DNA of 64,000 nucleotides. Source: Micromonospora sp. NBC_00421 (GTDB lineage: Bacteria > Actinomycetota > Actinomycetes > Mycobacteriales > Micromonosporaceae). Position numbers and translations under genes: made by a program. Below are positions 10,912-19,084 of this stretch, piece after piece. Numbering within the stretch: the stretch's first letter is position 1; each line of letters opens with the position of its first letter. The stretch lies in NCBI RefSeq assembly GCF_036017915.1, contig NZ_CP107929.1, forward strand, positions 2,046,001-2,110,000, written 5' to 3'. The notes under the pieces were generated by a model. The model made no database searches. It saw only the letters and a program-made list of their open reading frames with translations, and was not told the origin of the DNA.

Positions 10912-12393
10912 TCACCTCAGGTTCGGGACCTCGTCGCGGGTGACCACGTACGAGCTGTTGTAGACGGTGTTGATGAAGGACGGCGAGTTGATGCTGCCGT
11001 CGCTGATGAAGCTCGTGTGCCAGGTGTTGAACAGCACCCACCGGGCACCGGAGGACTGCAACTGCGCCGGGTCGGGGATGCGGCCGTTCTCGTGCAACGC
11101 GATCGGGACCGTGCCGCCGTACACGCTGCGGGCGGCGTTGAACATCGACGTCAGCGGCCCGTGGTCACCGGCGTACGTGTCGGCACCGCCGATGTCGACG
11201 TACTGGTTGCCGGGGTACCAGGCGGCGCTGGGGGAGCCGTTGAACGGGTGCAGGTAGACCAGGTTGTGCACCCCCTGGGCGCGCATGAAGTTGTAGGTGT
11301 AGACCCACAGCCGGTTGTACTGGCCGGCCCCCTCCATGCTCCACCAGAACCAGGTGCCGCTGGCCTCGTGCCAGGGGCGGAACAGGACCGCGCCGCCACC
11401 GTTCTGAATGACCTTCAACTGGTTGGCCCAGGCGGTGAGCCGCTGGTTGAGCCGGCCGTTGTCGGCGGTGCCGGAGGTCAGTGCCGCGTTGATGTTCGCC
11501 CGCATCAGGGAGCCGTTGTAGCCGTCGGTGTTCTGCGCGGGCGAGCCCATGTGGTAGCCGACCATCGGGATGCCTCCGGCGTTCCACCAGGCCAGCCCAC
11601 GGGCACCGAAGTCGGGGGCGTCACCCATGTCCTGGCCGCGGATCGCCGGGTACTTGCCGGAGGCGTTGCGGATGATGTTCATCTCGTAGTCCGGACCGCT
11701 GACCCAGGTGGACTCCTGCTGCCCGGACAGGATGTGGTTGCCGTACTGGCTGTAGACGTAGCACAGCAGCCGGCGCGCGGCGGCGGTGGCGTTCGGGTCG
11801 ACCGGGGCGGCGGTGCAGCCACCCGGGTTGGTCGGCGGGGTGGTCGGTGGCGTGGTCGGGTTGCCACCGGTCTGCGACCAGCGCTGGTTGGCCTGGCCGT
11901 TGCAGTTCCAGAGGGCGACCAGGGTGCCGGCGGCGGTGGCGCCGCCGGAGACGTCCAGGCACAGCCCGGACTGCACACCGGTGATGCTGCCGTTGGAGTT
12001 CAGCCGCCACCGCTGGTTGGCCGCCCCGGTGCAGGACCAGACGATCGCTGCGGTGCCCGGGCTGGTCTGGCCAGCCTCGGCGTCCAGGCACATGCTGTTG
12101 TTGAACACGCGCAGCTCACCGGCATCGGTGAGGGTCCAGGTCTGGTTGGCCTGGCTGTTGCAGTCCCAGATCTGCACGCGGGTGCCGGTGGTCGGGGCGT
12201 TGCCGACGACGTCGAGACAGCGTCCGGACGCGGCGCTGACCAGCCGTCCGGTCGACGCGGCCGCGGCACCGCCCGCGGTCAGCCAGAGCGCGGACACACT
12301 GACGCTGCCGGCTGTCACCGCAGCGAGGAACAGGCTCATCCACCGGGTGCGGCGACGCCGCACCACCGGGGTGGGATGGGCAGTGATTGCCAT
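10912..12393 (-). CDS. Secreted CBM13-GH26 beta-mannanase (copy 1)
   Basis: A 493-residue exported enzyme. The ATG at 12393 follows GGAGG at six bases; in-frame sequence upstream runs into the next gene and is not used. After a signal peptide (1-46) come a ricin-type CBM13 trefoil (about 48-173), a short Pro/Thr linker and a GH26 barrel. The barrel holds FRPWHEASGTWFWW with the acid/base Glu and IALHENGRIPDP with the likely nucleophile Glu. GH26 enzymes cut beta-1,4-mannan internally. It follows a near-copy with the same architecture after 47 bp, so the two are probably cotranscribed. Both end in VVTRDEVPNLR, pointing to tandem duplication. Confidence 0.9.
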   Translation of the reverse strand: MAITAHPTPVVRRRRTRWMSLFLAAVTAGSVSVSALWLTAGGAAAASTGRLVSAASGRCLDVVGNAPTTGTRVQIWDCNSQANQTWTLTDAGELRVFNNSMCLDAEAGQTSPGTAAIVWSCTGAANQRWRLNSNGSITGVQSGLCLDVSGGATAAGTLVALWNCNGQANQRWSQTGGNPTTPPTTPPTNPGGCTAAPVDPNATAAARRLLCYVYSQYGNHILSGQQESTWVSGPDYEMNIIRNASGKYPAIRGQDMGDAPDFGARGLAWWNAGGIPMVGYHMGSPAQNTDGYNGSLMRANINAALTSGTADNGRLNQRLTAWANQLKVIQNGGGAVLFRPWHEASGTWFWWSMEGAGQYNRLWVYTYNFMRAQGVHNLVYLHPFNGSPSAAWYPGNQYVDIGGADTYAGDHGPLTSMFNAARSVYGGTVPIALHENGRIPDPAQLQSSGARWVLFNTWHTSFISDGSINSPSFINTVYNSSYVVTRDEVPNLR

Positions 12394-12440
12394 GGAGGGC
12401 CTCCGGGGTGAGGGACGGGTCGGGTTCGACGGGGACGGGA

Positions 12441-13832
12441 TCACCGGAGATTGGGAACTTCGTCGCGGGTGACGACATAGCTGTGGCCGTAGACACGCCG
12501 TAGGAACGTGACGTCGTTGCGCTCGGTGAGCCAACTGCCGTTCCAGGTGCTGAACAGCACCCATCGGCTGCCGGTGGACTGGAGCTGGTCGGGATCCGGG
12601 ATGGGGCCGTTCTCGTGCAGGGCGATCGGGACGGTGCCGCCGACGATGTCGCGGGTGCGGTTGAACAGCGACGTCAACGGGCCGTGGTCGTTGGCGTAGG
12701 TGTCGGCGCCGCCGATGTCCACGTACTGCTTGCCGGGGTAGAACGAGGAGTTGGGTTCGCCGTTGTACGGGTGCAGCCAGACCAGGTTGTGGATGCCCTT
12801 GGTCCGGGTGAAGTAGTCGAACTGGAAGCGCCACAGCCGCTGGTACTGGCTGCCGCCCTCCTTGCTCCACCAGAACCAGGTGCCGCCAGCCTCGTGGTAG
12901 GGCGCCCACAGGACAGCGACGCCGTTGGACTGCAGGCGCTGCAACTGGGCTGCCGCGGCGTCCAGCTCGGCGAGATAGGAACGGTTCTCGGCGGTGCCGG
13001 GCGTGAGGGTGGCGTTGATGGACGCGGTGCCGCCGTAGTTGCAGGAGCTGGTCGCCGGCGCGCCGACATGCCAGCCGATCAACGGAATGCCGCCGGCGTT
13101 CCACCAGGCGAGGGCCCGGTCGACGGCCCCGGGGCGGTCACACATGTCGAGGCCGCGGATGGCCGGCTGCTTACCGGTGTTGGTCAGGATGTGGTTGAAC
13201 TCGGCCTCGCTGCCGTTGGTCTCCCGCTGGCCGGACAGGATGTGGTTGCCGTACTGGCTGTAGAGGTAGCACAGCAGTTTGCGAGCCTGGGTGGTGGCCT
13301 GCGGGTCGACCGGAGCGACGGTGCAGGTGGTCGGCGGGGTGGTCGGTGGGGTGCTCGGCCCCCCGGATTGGCTCCAGCGTTGGTTGGACTGGCCGTTGCA
13401 ACTCCAGAGCACCACCCGGGTGCCGTTGGCCGAGTTGTTGCCCTCGACGTCGAGGCAGAGGCCGGACTGGGTGGCCGTGATGCTGCCGTTGGTGTTCCAC
13501 CGGAACTTCTGGTTGGTCTGGCCGGTGCAGTTCTGAATGGTGAGCGGGCTGCCGGCCGTGGCGCTGGCGAGGTCCAGGCATCTGGTCTCGTTGAAGGTGC
13601 GCAGTTCGCCCTGGCTGGTGGAGACCCAGCCCTGGTTCTGCTGCCCGTTGCAGTCCCAGATCGCGACCGGGGTGCCGGCCGTGGGGCTGTTGCCCGACAC
13701 GTCGAGGCAGCGTCCCGACGCTGCGCTGACCAGCGGACTGCCGACTGCGGCCGAGGCGGTGCCCGCCCCCAGTAGTGCCGCGCCCCCGCTCGCGGCCACC
13801 ATGGCCGTGGCGAGCATGATCCTCCATCGCAT
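12441..13832 (-). CDS. Secreted CBM13-GH26 beta-mannanase (copy 2)
   Basis: A 463-residue exported enzyme starting at the ATG at 13832 behind GAGGAG. The signal peptide (1-29) ends ASA. A CBM13 trefoil (about 31-155) with QxW repeats leads through a Pro/Thr linker to a GH26 barrel with APYHEAGGTWFWW and IALHENGPIPDP. Compared with its downstream paralogue, an acidic loop (RGLDMCDRPG) and an extra cysteine pair differ, while the C-terminal half is nearly the same. It is the first gene of the mannanase pair. A promoter-like sequence and a LacI-type box lie upstream at 14152-14208, implying a leader of about 300 bases. Confidence 0.9.
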   Translation of the reverse strand: MRWRIMLATAMVAASGGAALLGAGTASAAVGSPLVSAASGRCLDVSGNSPTAGTPVAIWDCNGQQNQGWVSTSQGELRTFNETRCLDLASATAGSPLTIQNCTGQTNQKFRWNTNGSITATQSGLCLDVEGNNSANGTRVVLWSCNGQSNQRWSQSGGPSTPPTTPPTTCTVAPVDPQATTQARKLLCYLYSQYGNHILSGQRETNGSEAEFNHILTNTGKQPAIRGLDMCDRPGAVDRALAWWNAGGIPLIGWHVGAPATSSCNYGGTASINATLTPGTAENRSYLAELDAAAAQLQRLQSNGVAVLWAPYHEAGGTWFWWSKEGGSQYQRLWRFQFDYFTRTKGIHNLVWLHPYNGEPNSSFYPGKQYVDIGGADTYANDHGPLTSLFNRTRDIVGGTVPIALHENGPIPDPDQLQSTGSRWVLFSTWNGSWLTERNDVTFLRRVYGHSYVVTRDEVPNLR

Positions 13833-13957
13833 GACTTCTCCTCTCGGGTTTCGTGGGGCGTCCGGCCCGTCCGGCTCAGCGGGTGGTGACGTGGTGAGCC
13901 ACGGAGCCGGACGTGCCCGGCGGCCCGGCCCCGTGGAGCAGTGCGGACAGGTGTGGA

Positions 13958-13974
13958 TAACTCGATGCGAGTTA
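13958..13974. promoter_or_regulatory. 17-bp perfect palindrome upstream of the mannanase pair
   Basis: TAACTCG-ATG-CGAGTTA is a perfect 7+3+7 inverted repeat about 125 bp before the GH26 start at 13832. Its size fits a dimeric repressor or activator site. The protein that binds is unknown. Apart from this and the promoter at 14152-14208, no gene is seen in 13833-14293. Confidence 0.45.
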
Positions 13975-14151
13975 CCGGGAGAGTTGTTCCTGTCGTCGAC
14001 CCTGCCGAGGTAGGCCTTGAACGGGTACGGCTCCAGCGCTGCGGTCGGGGCGGTCTGGATGTCGGTGCAGCGGGCGCCGTCCACGAGCCGTCGCGGCGCC
14101 CCGGCTCCATGCGCCGGGCTGCGGCGACGAGGCCGTGGTTAACATGCCGGA

Positions 14152-14208
14152 ATCATGTGCTTAATTCATACACGATGTCAAGTATCTCGATGCATTGCGG
14201 CGCTGCAA
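14152..14208 (-). promoter_or_regulatory. Putative mannanase promoter with LacI-type box
   Basis: The minus strand shows TTGACA (14176-14181) and CATGAT (14152-14157) 18 bp apart. Immediately upstream, 14195-14208 reads TTGCGGCGCTGCAA. This is one mismatch from the perfect palindrome TTGCAGCGCTGCAA found beside the lacI gene at 18888-18901. The same regulator may therefore see both sites. A long leader would follow, so the promoter assignment is tentative. Confidence 0.45.
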
Positions 14209-14293
14209 CACCGCGTCATGGCGCGATGTTGGTTCACTGCATCAAGAAACTCCGGCCGGGTCTCCTCCTGGCCGGGTACCCGGAAGGTGGTCG

Positions 14294-15439
14294 TCAGCGG
14301 CCGAGGATGCGGTGCTGGAGGGCGATGACGGCGGCGCCGCGGGCCCATTCGCTGAAGGTGAAGGGCTTGACCACCACCTCGACGGGCGTCGAGGTCCAGT
14401 GGGTGTGCGCGGTGAGCGCGGCGTCGAACGCCTCGGCGCACACGTCGTACATCGCCACCGCCTCGCCGGACAGGATGACCAGCTGCACGCCGGTGATGTT
14501 GGCGACCGTGGCGACCACCTGCCCGAGGGCGCGGCCGGCCTCCTCGAAGATGCGCCGGGCCACCGGCTGGCCTTCCCCCGCCAGCGCCAGGCACGCCTCG
14601 AAGGTCAGGCCCGGACGCTCGAGGGTGCCAGCGACGGCCCGTCGGATCGCCGCCGAGCTGGCGTACGCCCGGGCGCAGCCGCGGTGCCCCATCTCGCACA
14701 GCGGCCCGTTGTCGTGGATCGGCAGGTGGCCCACCAGGCCGGTTCCCCGGCCGGCGCCACTGACGAGGCGGTCGCCGATCACCAGGCCGCAACCGAGGCC
14801 GGCACCCACCGTGACCAGTGCGAACGAGCTGTGCCCCACGCCGGCGCCGAACCACTGCTGGGCGGCGGTCAGCGCCCGTACGTCGTTCTCCACCACCGCC
14901 GGCAGGCCCGTGGCCGCCGCGACGAGGTCGCCCAGGGGCACGTTGCGCCAGCCCAGGAACGGAGAGGTGGGCACGACCGGGTCTCCTCCGGAGGCCGTGC
15001 CGGCCAGGCTTATTCCAAGGGCCGCGGCCGGCTGCCCCGACCCGGTCAGGTCACGCACGGCGTCGCCGATGCGGGTCACCACGTCGTCGACGGCGTGACT
15101 GATCAGGGGGCGACGCAGCTCGTGCTGTATCTCGGCGCGAAGATCGGTGCGGACCGCGAACAACGCGTCCTCGGTCAGCTTGACCCCGATCAACGCCGCG
15201 CGGGCCGGATCGACCGCCAGGGGCTGCGAGGGGCGACCCATCGTGCTGCGGTCGCCGAGCGGCTGATGGAGCAGGTAGCCGTTCTCCAGCAACGGTTTGG
15301 TCAGCTTCGTCACGGCCGACGGCGAGAGGTCCAACCGGCGTGCCGCCTCCGCCCGGGACAGCGGCCCGTGCACGAGCAGCTCCACGAAAACCGATCGCAT
15401 GCCCTCGGTCAGATGCGCATCGGATAGCACACTGGACAT
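14294..15439 (-). CDS. ROK-family regulator with altered zinc motif
   Basis: A ROK regulator of up to 381 residues. An N-terminal winged helix (about 15-65, AEAARRLDLSPSAVTKL) precedes a sugar-kinase-like domain with VTVGAGLGCGLVIGD and the region LCEMGHRGCARAY. Against the usual CxCGxxGCxE motif the second Cys is Met and the Glu is Arg, so zinc binding may be weakened. The ATG at 15439 overlaps a good -10, so a leaderless start at the GTG at 15430 is equally possible (378 residues). It is divergent from the GH36 alpha-galactosidase, its probable target. The cap on confidence is the start site, not the family. Confidence 0.85.
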   Translation of the reverse strand: MSSVLSDAHLTEGMRSVFVELLVHGPLSRAEAARRLDLSPSAVTKLTKPLLENGYLLHQPLGDRSTMGRPSQPLAVDPARAALIGVKLTEDALFAVRTDLRAEIQHELRRPLISHAVDDVVTRIGDAVRDLTGSGQPAAALGISLAGTASGGDPVVPTSPFLGWRNVPLGDLVAAATGLPAVVENDVRALTAAQQWFGAGVGHSSFALVTVGAGLGCGLVIGDRLVSGAGRGTGLVGHLPIHDNGPLCEMGHRGCARAYASSAAIRRAVAGTLERPGLTFEACLALAGEGQPVARRIFEEAGRALGQVVATVANITGVQLVILSGEAVAMYDVCAEAFDAALTAHTHWTSTPVEVVVKPFTFSEWARGAAVIALQHRILGR

Positions 15440-15466
15440 CTTGGACAAATTTGTTGATGATGTCAA
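15428..15466 (-). promoter_or_regulatory. ROK promoter, possible leaderless start, nested palindromes
   Basis: TTGACA (15461-15466) and CAAGAT (15438-15443) are exactly 17 bp apart on the minus strand. Transcription would begin about eight bases on, at the GTG codon 15430-15428, giving a leaderless mRNA. Within the promoter lie a perfect ACAAATTTGT palindrome (15445-15454) and outer arms GACATC/GATGTC (15435-15440, 15459-15464). This suits autorepression and control of the divergent alpha-galactosidase gene. Confidence 0.5.
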
Positions 15467-15532
15467 GGAATGAACGCGGCCTGACCCCTCGGTCGCCGGG
15501 TGCAGTGCCGGATTTAGTGCACGGAGGACGTA

Positions 15533-17782
15533 GTGTCGCTGGTGTCCCTCGATCAGGACGGCCGGTTGTGGGCACTCAACACCCGCGACTCCACCTACGT
15601 CATCGGCATCGAGATCGACCACGCGACCGGCGAGGCGCTGGTGCTGCAGAAGTACTGGGGACCGATCCTACCGCCGGGGGCTGCCCGGGAAGCCGCCGCC
15701 ATGTCGGCCGGGCCCGGTAGTCCCTCGGGCGCTGGCCGGCACGTGACCAGCTTCTCCCGCCCGGTCGAGGTCGAGGAACTGCTGCCGGTCGACGGCGGCC
15801 TCCGCTGGGGCCTACCGGCCCTCCAGATCGCGGTGGACCAGGTGCGGTCGCTGGAGCTGCGGCTCGTCGGCGTCAGCGCGGCCTCCGGGGACGGGGTGGA
15901 CCAGCTCGACATCGCGCTGGAAGACCGTACCTTCCCGATCGACGTGGTGCTGCACGCCCGCCCGTACGCCGACTCGAACGCCATCGCCCGGTGGGCGACC
16001 GTACGGCACCGGCCCGGTGGCGACGCGGCCGTGGAGGTCAGCCGCCTGGACTCCGGCAGCTGGTTCATCCCCGACGCCGAGGACTACCGGTACCGGGCGG
16101 CGTTCGGGGCCTGGGCGGAGGAGAGTCAACTCCAGCATGGCCGGCTACCGGTGGGCGAGCTGATCTTCACCAGCCGGCAGGGCATCACCGGCCACCACGC
16201 CAATCCCTGGATCATGATCGACGCCGGGGACGCCAGCGAGGAACACGGTGAGGTGTGGAGTGTCGCCCTGGCCTGGAGCGGCAGTTGGCGGATGACCACC
16301 ACCCGCCGGCCGGAGGGCGGGACCGCGGTGACAGCGGGATTCGGTCACGACGGATTGCGGTGGCCGCTGCCGGCCGGGGCCGAGCTCGTCACCCCTGCGG
16401 TCCTCGGCCTCTACAGCGCCCACGGGTTCGGCGGCACCAGCCGTGGCTGGCACGACCATATCCGCCGGCACATCCTGCCCGCCGGCGACGAGGACCGCCC
16501 AGTGCTCTACAACTCCTGGGAGGCGACCGGCTTCGCGGTCACCGAACCGGAACAGCTCTCGCTGGCCCGGCGGGCGGCCACGCTCGGGGTCGAGCTGTTC
16601 GTCGTCGACGACGGCTGGTTCGGCCGGCGCGACGACGAGCACAGCTCGCTGGGTGACTGGTGGCCGCACCGGGAACGGTTCCCCGACGGGTTGCAGGGCC
16701 TGTTCGACGGCGTCCGCGCGCTGGGCATGAAAGCCGGCCTGTGGGTGGAACCGGAAGGCGTCAGCCCGGACAGCGACCTCTACCGGGCGCATCCCGACTG
16801 GACGCTGCACCTGGACAACCGTCGCCGCGACCGCAAACGTCACCAGCTCGTGCTCAACTTCGCCCGTACCGACGTACGCGACTGGGCCCTGGGGTGGCTC
16901 GACCGGCTCGTCACCGACCTGCGCCTGGACTACCTCAAGTGGGACATGAACCGGCCGTTCACCCAGGCGGGCTGGCCCGGCCAGCGCGCGGGCCAGGATC
17001 GTGTCTGGATCGACCACACCCGGCACGTCTACCAGGTCATGGCCCAGCTGCGCGCCCGCCATCCGGCATTGCGGATCGAGTCGTGCGCCGGTGGGGGCGG
17101 CCGGCTCGACCTCGGCATCCTGCACCACATCGACCAGGCCTGGCCGTCGGACAACACCGACCCGATCGACCGGCAGACCGCGCAGCACGGCGTCTGCCAG
17201 CTCTACCCGGCCAACGTCGTGTCCGCGTGGGTCACCGACTCGCCGAACGCGAACGTCGGCCGGTCCACGCCGTTGCGCTACCGCTTCCACGTCGCCATGG
17301 CCGGAGTGCTCGGCATCGGGGTGGACCTGGCCCGCTGGTCCGCCGCCGAGCTGGACGAGGCCCGCGCACTGATCGCACAGTACAAGGAGGTGCGCCGCAC
17401 CATCCAACACGGCCGGCAGTACCGGCTCGGTGGACGGCCCGGCGTCGAGCGGTCGGCCCTGCAGTACGTGCGCGACGACCAGGTCGTGGTGCTCGTCTAC
17501 CACCCGTACGGAAACGCCAAGAGCGGTCGCCGGTGGTTGCGGCTGACCGCCCTGGATCCGGACGCGTGCTACGAGGTGGTCGCCGGGGGCGACACCGACG
17601 GCGTACCCGGACGGCTGGCCGCCGGGTCGCGCTGGCAGGGCAGGACCCTGATGGCCGTCGGCATCCGCCCCACCGCCTGGGAACCCATCGGCGCCGACCA
17701 CCGCAGCGACCTGATCGTGCTGCGGACCACCGCCGGTTCGGCTCCCGGCAACGCCGTCATCCGGTCACGGGACGTCCCGTAG
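15533..17782 (+). CDS. GH36 alpha-galactosidase
   Basis: A 749-residue intracellular alpha-galactosidase without signal peptide. The GTG at 15533 follows GGAGG at five bases. An N-terminal beta-sandwich (about 1-320) precedes a TIM barrel with VVDDGWFG, GLWVEPE, YLKWDMNR (nucleophile Asp) and SDNTDPIDR (acid/base Asp), then a C-terminal beta domain. This is the standard GH36 layout and length. It would remove alpha-1,6-galactose from imported galactomannan oligosaccharides, complementing the GH26 and GH2 enzymes. The divergent ROK gene shares its promoter region. Its last 18 bases overlap the 3' end of the convergent lacI gene. Because the shared CGGGACGTCCCG is palindromic, both proteins end in RDVP. 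Confidence 0.92.
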   Translation: MSLVSLDQDGRLWALNTRDSTYVIGIEIDHATGEALVLQKYWGPILPPGAAREAAAMSAGPGSPSGAGRHVTSFSRPVEVEELLPVDGGLRWGLPALQIAVDQVRSLELRLVGVSAASGDGVDQLDIALEDRTFPIDVVLHARPYADSNAIARWATVRHRPGGDAAVEVSRLDSGSWFIPDAEDYRYRAAFGAWAEESQLQHGRLPVGELIFTSRQGITGHHANPWIMIDAGDASEEHGEVWSVALAWSGSWRMTTTRRPEGGTAVTAGFGHDGLRWPLPAGAELVTPAVLGLYSAHGFGGTSRGWHDHIRRHILPAGDEDRPVLYNSWEATGFAVTEPEQLSLARRAATLGVELFVVDDGWFGRRDDEHSSLGDWWPHRERFPDGLQGLFDGVRALGMKAGLWVEPEGVSPDSDLYRAHPDWTLHLDNRRRDRKRHQLVLNFARTDVRDWALGWLDRLVTDLRLDYLKWDMNRPFTQAGWPGQRAGQDRVWIDHTRHVYQVMAQLRARHPALRIESCAGGGGRLDLGILHHIDQAWPSDNTDPIDRQTAQHGVCQLYPANVVSAWVTDSPNANVGRSTPLRYRFHVAMAGVLGIGVDLARWSAAELDEARALIAQYKEVRRTIQHGRQYRLGGRPGVERSALQYVRDDQVVVLVYHPYGNAKSGRRWLRLTALDPDACYEVVAGGDTDGVPGRLAAGSRWQGRTLMAVGIRPTAWEPIGADHRSDLIVLRTTAGSAPGNAVIRSRDVP

Positions 17783-18787
17783 CGTGCTTTCTCGGGGTAT
17801 GAGTCGGTGGGCGGCGCGGAGTTCCACTCCGAGCACCGGCTCGGTGCTGCCGATCCGCATGATGAGCCGTTCGACGGCGAGTTGGGCGATGGCCTTCTTG
17901 TCGGGCGAGATGGTGCTGATGGTGGGTCGACCGTACCGTCCGTCCTCGATGTCGTCGTAGCCGATCACGGCGATGTCCTCGGGAACGCGCAGCCTGCGCT
18001 GGAGTGCGGTGTGGATGGCGCCCGAGGCGACCAGGTCGCTGTAGCAGAACACCGCGTCCGGCGGGTCCGGCCGGTCCAACAGGGCGGCCATGGCGGTGGC
18101 GCCGTCGGCCCGGTTGAAGCGCGTGGTGCTGATGATCAGTGACTCGTCGACCGGTAGGCCGGCGGCGGTGTGGGCGGCCCGGAAGCCCCTGGTGCGTAGC
18201 TGCGCCGCCTCCCCGGTGGGGTAGGGCTGGTCGCCGATCGCCGCGATCCGACGCCGCCCGATGCTGATGAGGTGGCGGACGGCCTCGGTGGCGGCGGCGA
18301 CGTCGTCGATGCCGACGTGGTCGAAGGTGCCGTCGGAAGGGCGTTCGCCGAGGACCACCAGGGGCAGGGTCGGATCGCGGAGCGAGAGATCCTCCTGGGA
18401 CAGGCCCAGCGGGCTGATGATCATGCCGTCGAACAGGAAGCGCCGTGGCCCGCGTCCGATCAGTTCGACTTCGTGGTCGCGGTCGCCGTCAGTCTGGTCC
18501 ACCAGCACGTTGTAGCCGGCCTTGCGGGCGGTGGGGATGATCGTTTGGAGTAGTTCCGCGAAGTACGGGGTGTCGAGGTACGGCACCACGACGACGATCT
18601 GCCCGGACCGGCCGGTGGCCAGGTTGCGGGCGAGGACGTTCGGGCGGTAGCCGAGCACGGCGATGGCGTGCTCGACCTTGCTCCGCGTGGCGTCGGTGAC
18701 CCGGGCATACCCGTTGACCACGTTGGACACGGTGCGGGGCGAGACGCCGGCCAGTTCCGCGACGTCCCGTAGTGTGCTTTCCCCCAT
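17765..18787 (-). CDS. LacI-family regulator of the arabinoside importer operon
   Basis: A 340-residue LacI/GalR regulator. Residues 4-50 contain TLRDVAELAGVSPRTVSNVV and the hinge helix region PNVLARNLATG, followed by a periplasmic-binding-like effector domain. The ATG at 18787 follows GGGGAGG. It is divergent from the ABC importer genes that start at 19085, and a perfect LacI operator lies between them (18888-18901). The likely role is induction of the importer and GH51 gene by an arabino-oligosaccharide. This is inferred from context; the ligand cannot be read from sequence. The gene overlaps the convergent GH36 gene by 18 bp at its end. Confidence 0.9.
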   Translation of the reverse strand: MGESTLRDVAELAGVSPRTVSNVVNGYARVTDATRSKVEHAIAVLGYRPNVLARNLATGRSGQIVVVVPYLDTPYFAELLQTIIPTARKAGYNVLVDQTDGDRDHEVELIGRGPRRFLFDGMIISPLGLSQEDLSLRDPTLPLVVLGERPSDGTFDHVGIDDVAAATEAVRHLISIGRRRIAAIGDQPYPTGEAAQLRTRGFRAAHTAAGLPVDESLIISTTRFNRADGATAMAALLDRPDPPDAVFCYSDLVASGAIHTALQRRLRVPEDIAVIGYDDIEDGRYGRPTISTISPDKKAIAQLAVERLIMRIGSTEPVLGVELRAAHRLIPRESTLRDVP

Positions 18788-18887
18788 GGGCGCCTCCCCG
18801 CCGGGCGGGTGATGGGTCTCCCGCAGTGACGATCGTATTTTCCTCAGGTCGCCTCTTGCCAGAGCCAGGGCCCCGGTGCATAGTCCT

Positions 18888-18901
18888 TTGCAGCGCTGCA
18901 A
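18888..18901. promoter_or_regulatory. Perfect LacI-type operator
   Basis: TTGCAGCGCTGCAA is a perfect 14-bp palindrome with the central CG step typical of LacI-family operators. It lies in the 297-bp gap between divergent lacI and the ABC importer operon. A TAACCT -10-like hexamer starts two bases after it, on the importer side. Confidence 0.65.
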
Positions 18902-19084
18902 TGTAACCTACATGACACATGCTCATCGATGCGTTGTTACCTCGCTTCTGCCAACGAACCCCCCGAACAGCACCTCGCCACAGCCTTCGAGCCGTGCCCC
19001 GCGTACGGCCATGTCGTCCTGCCCAGGAACGCGGTGGCCAGCGCGCGGTTCGGTGATCGAAGTCCCCTCAGGAGGCTCGCAGCA

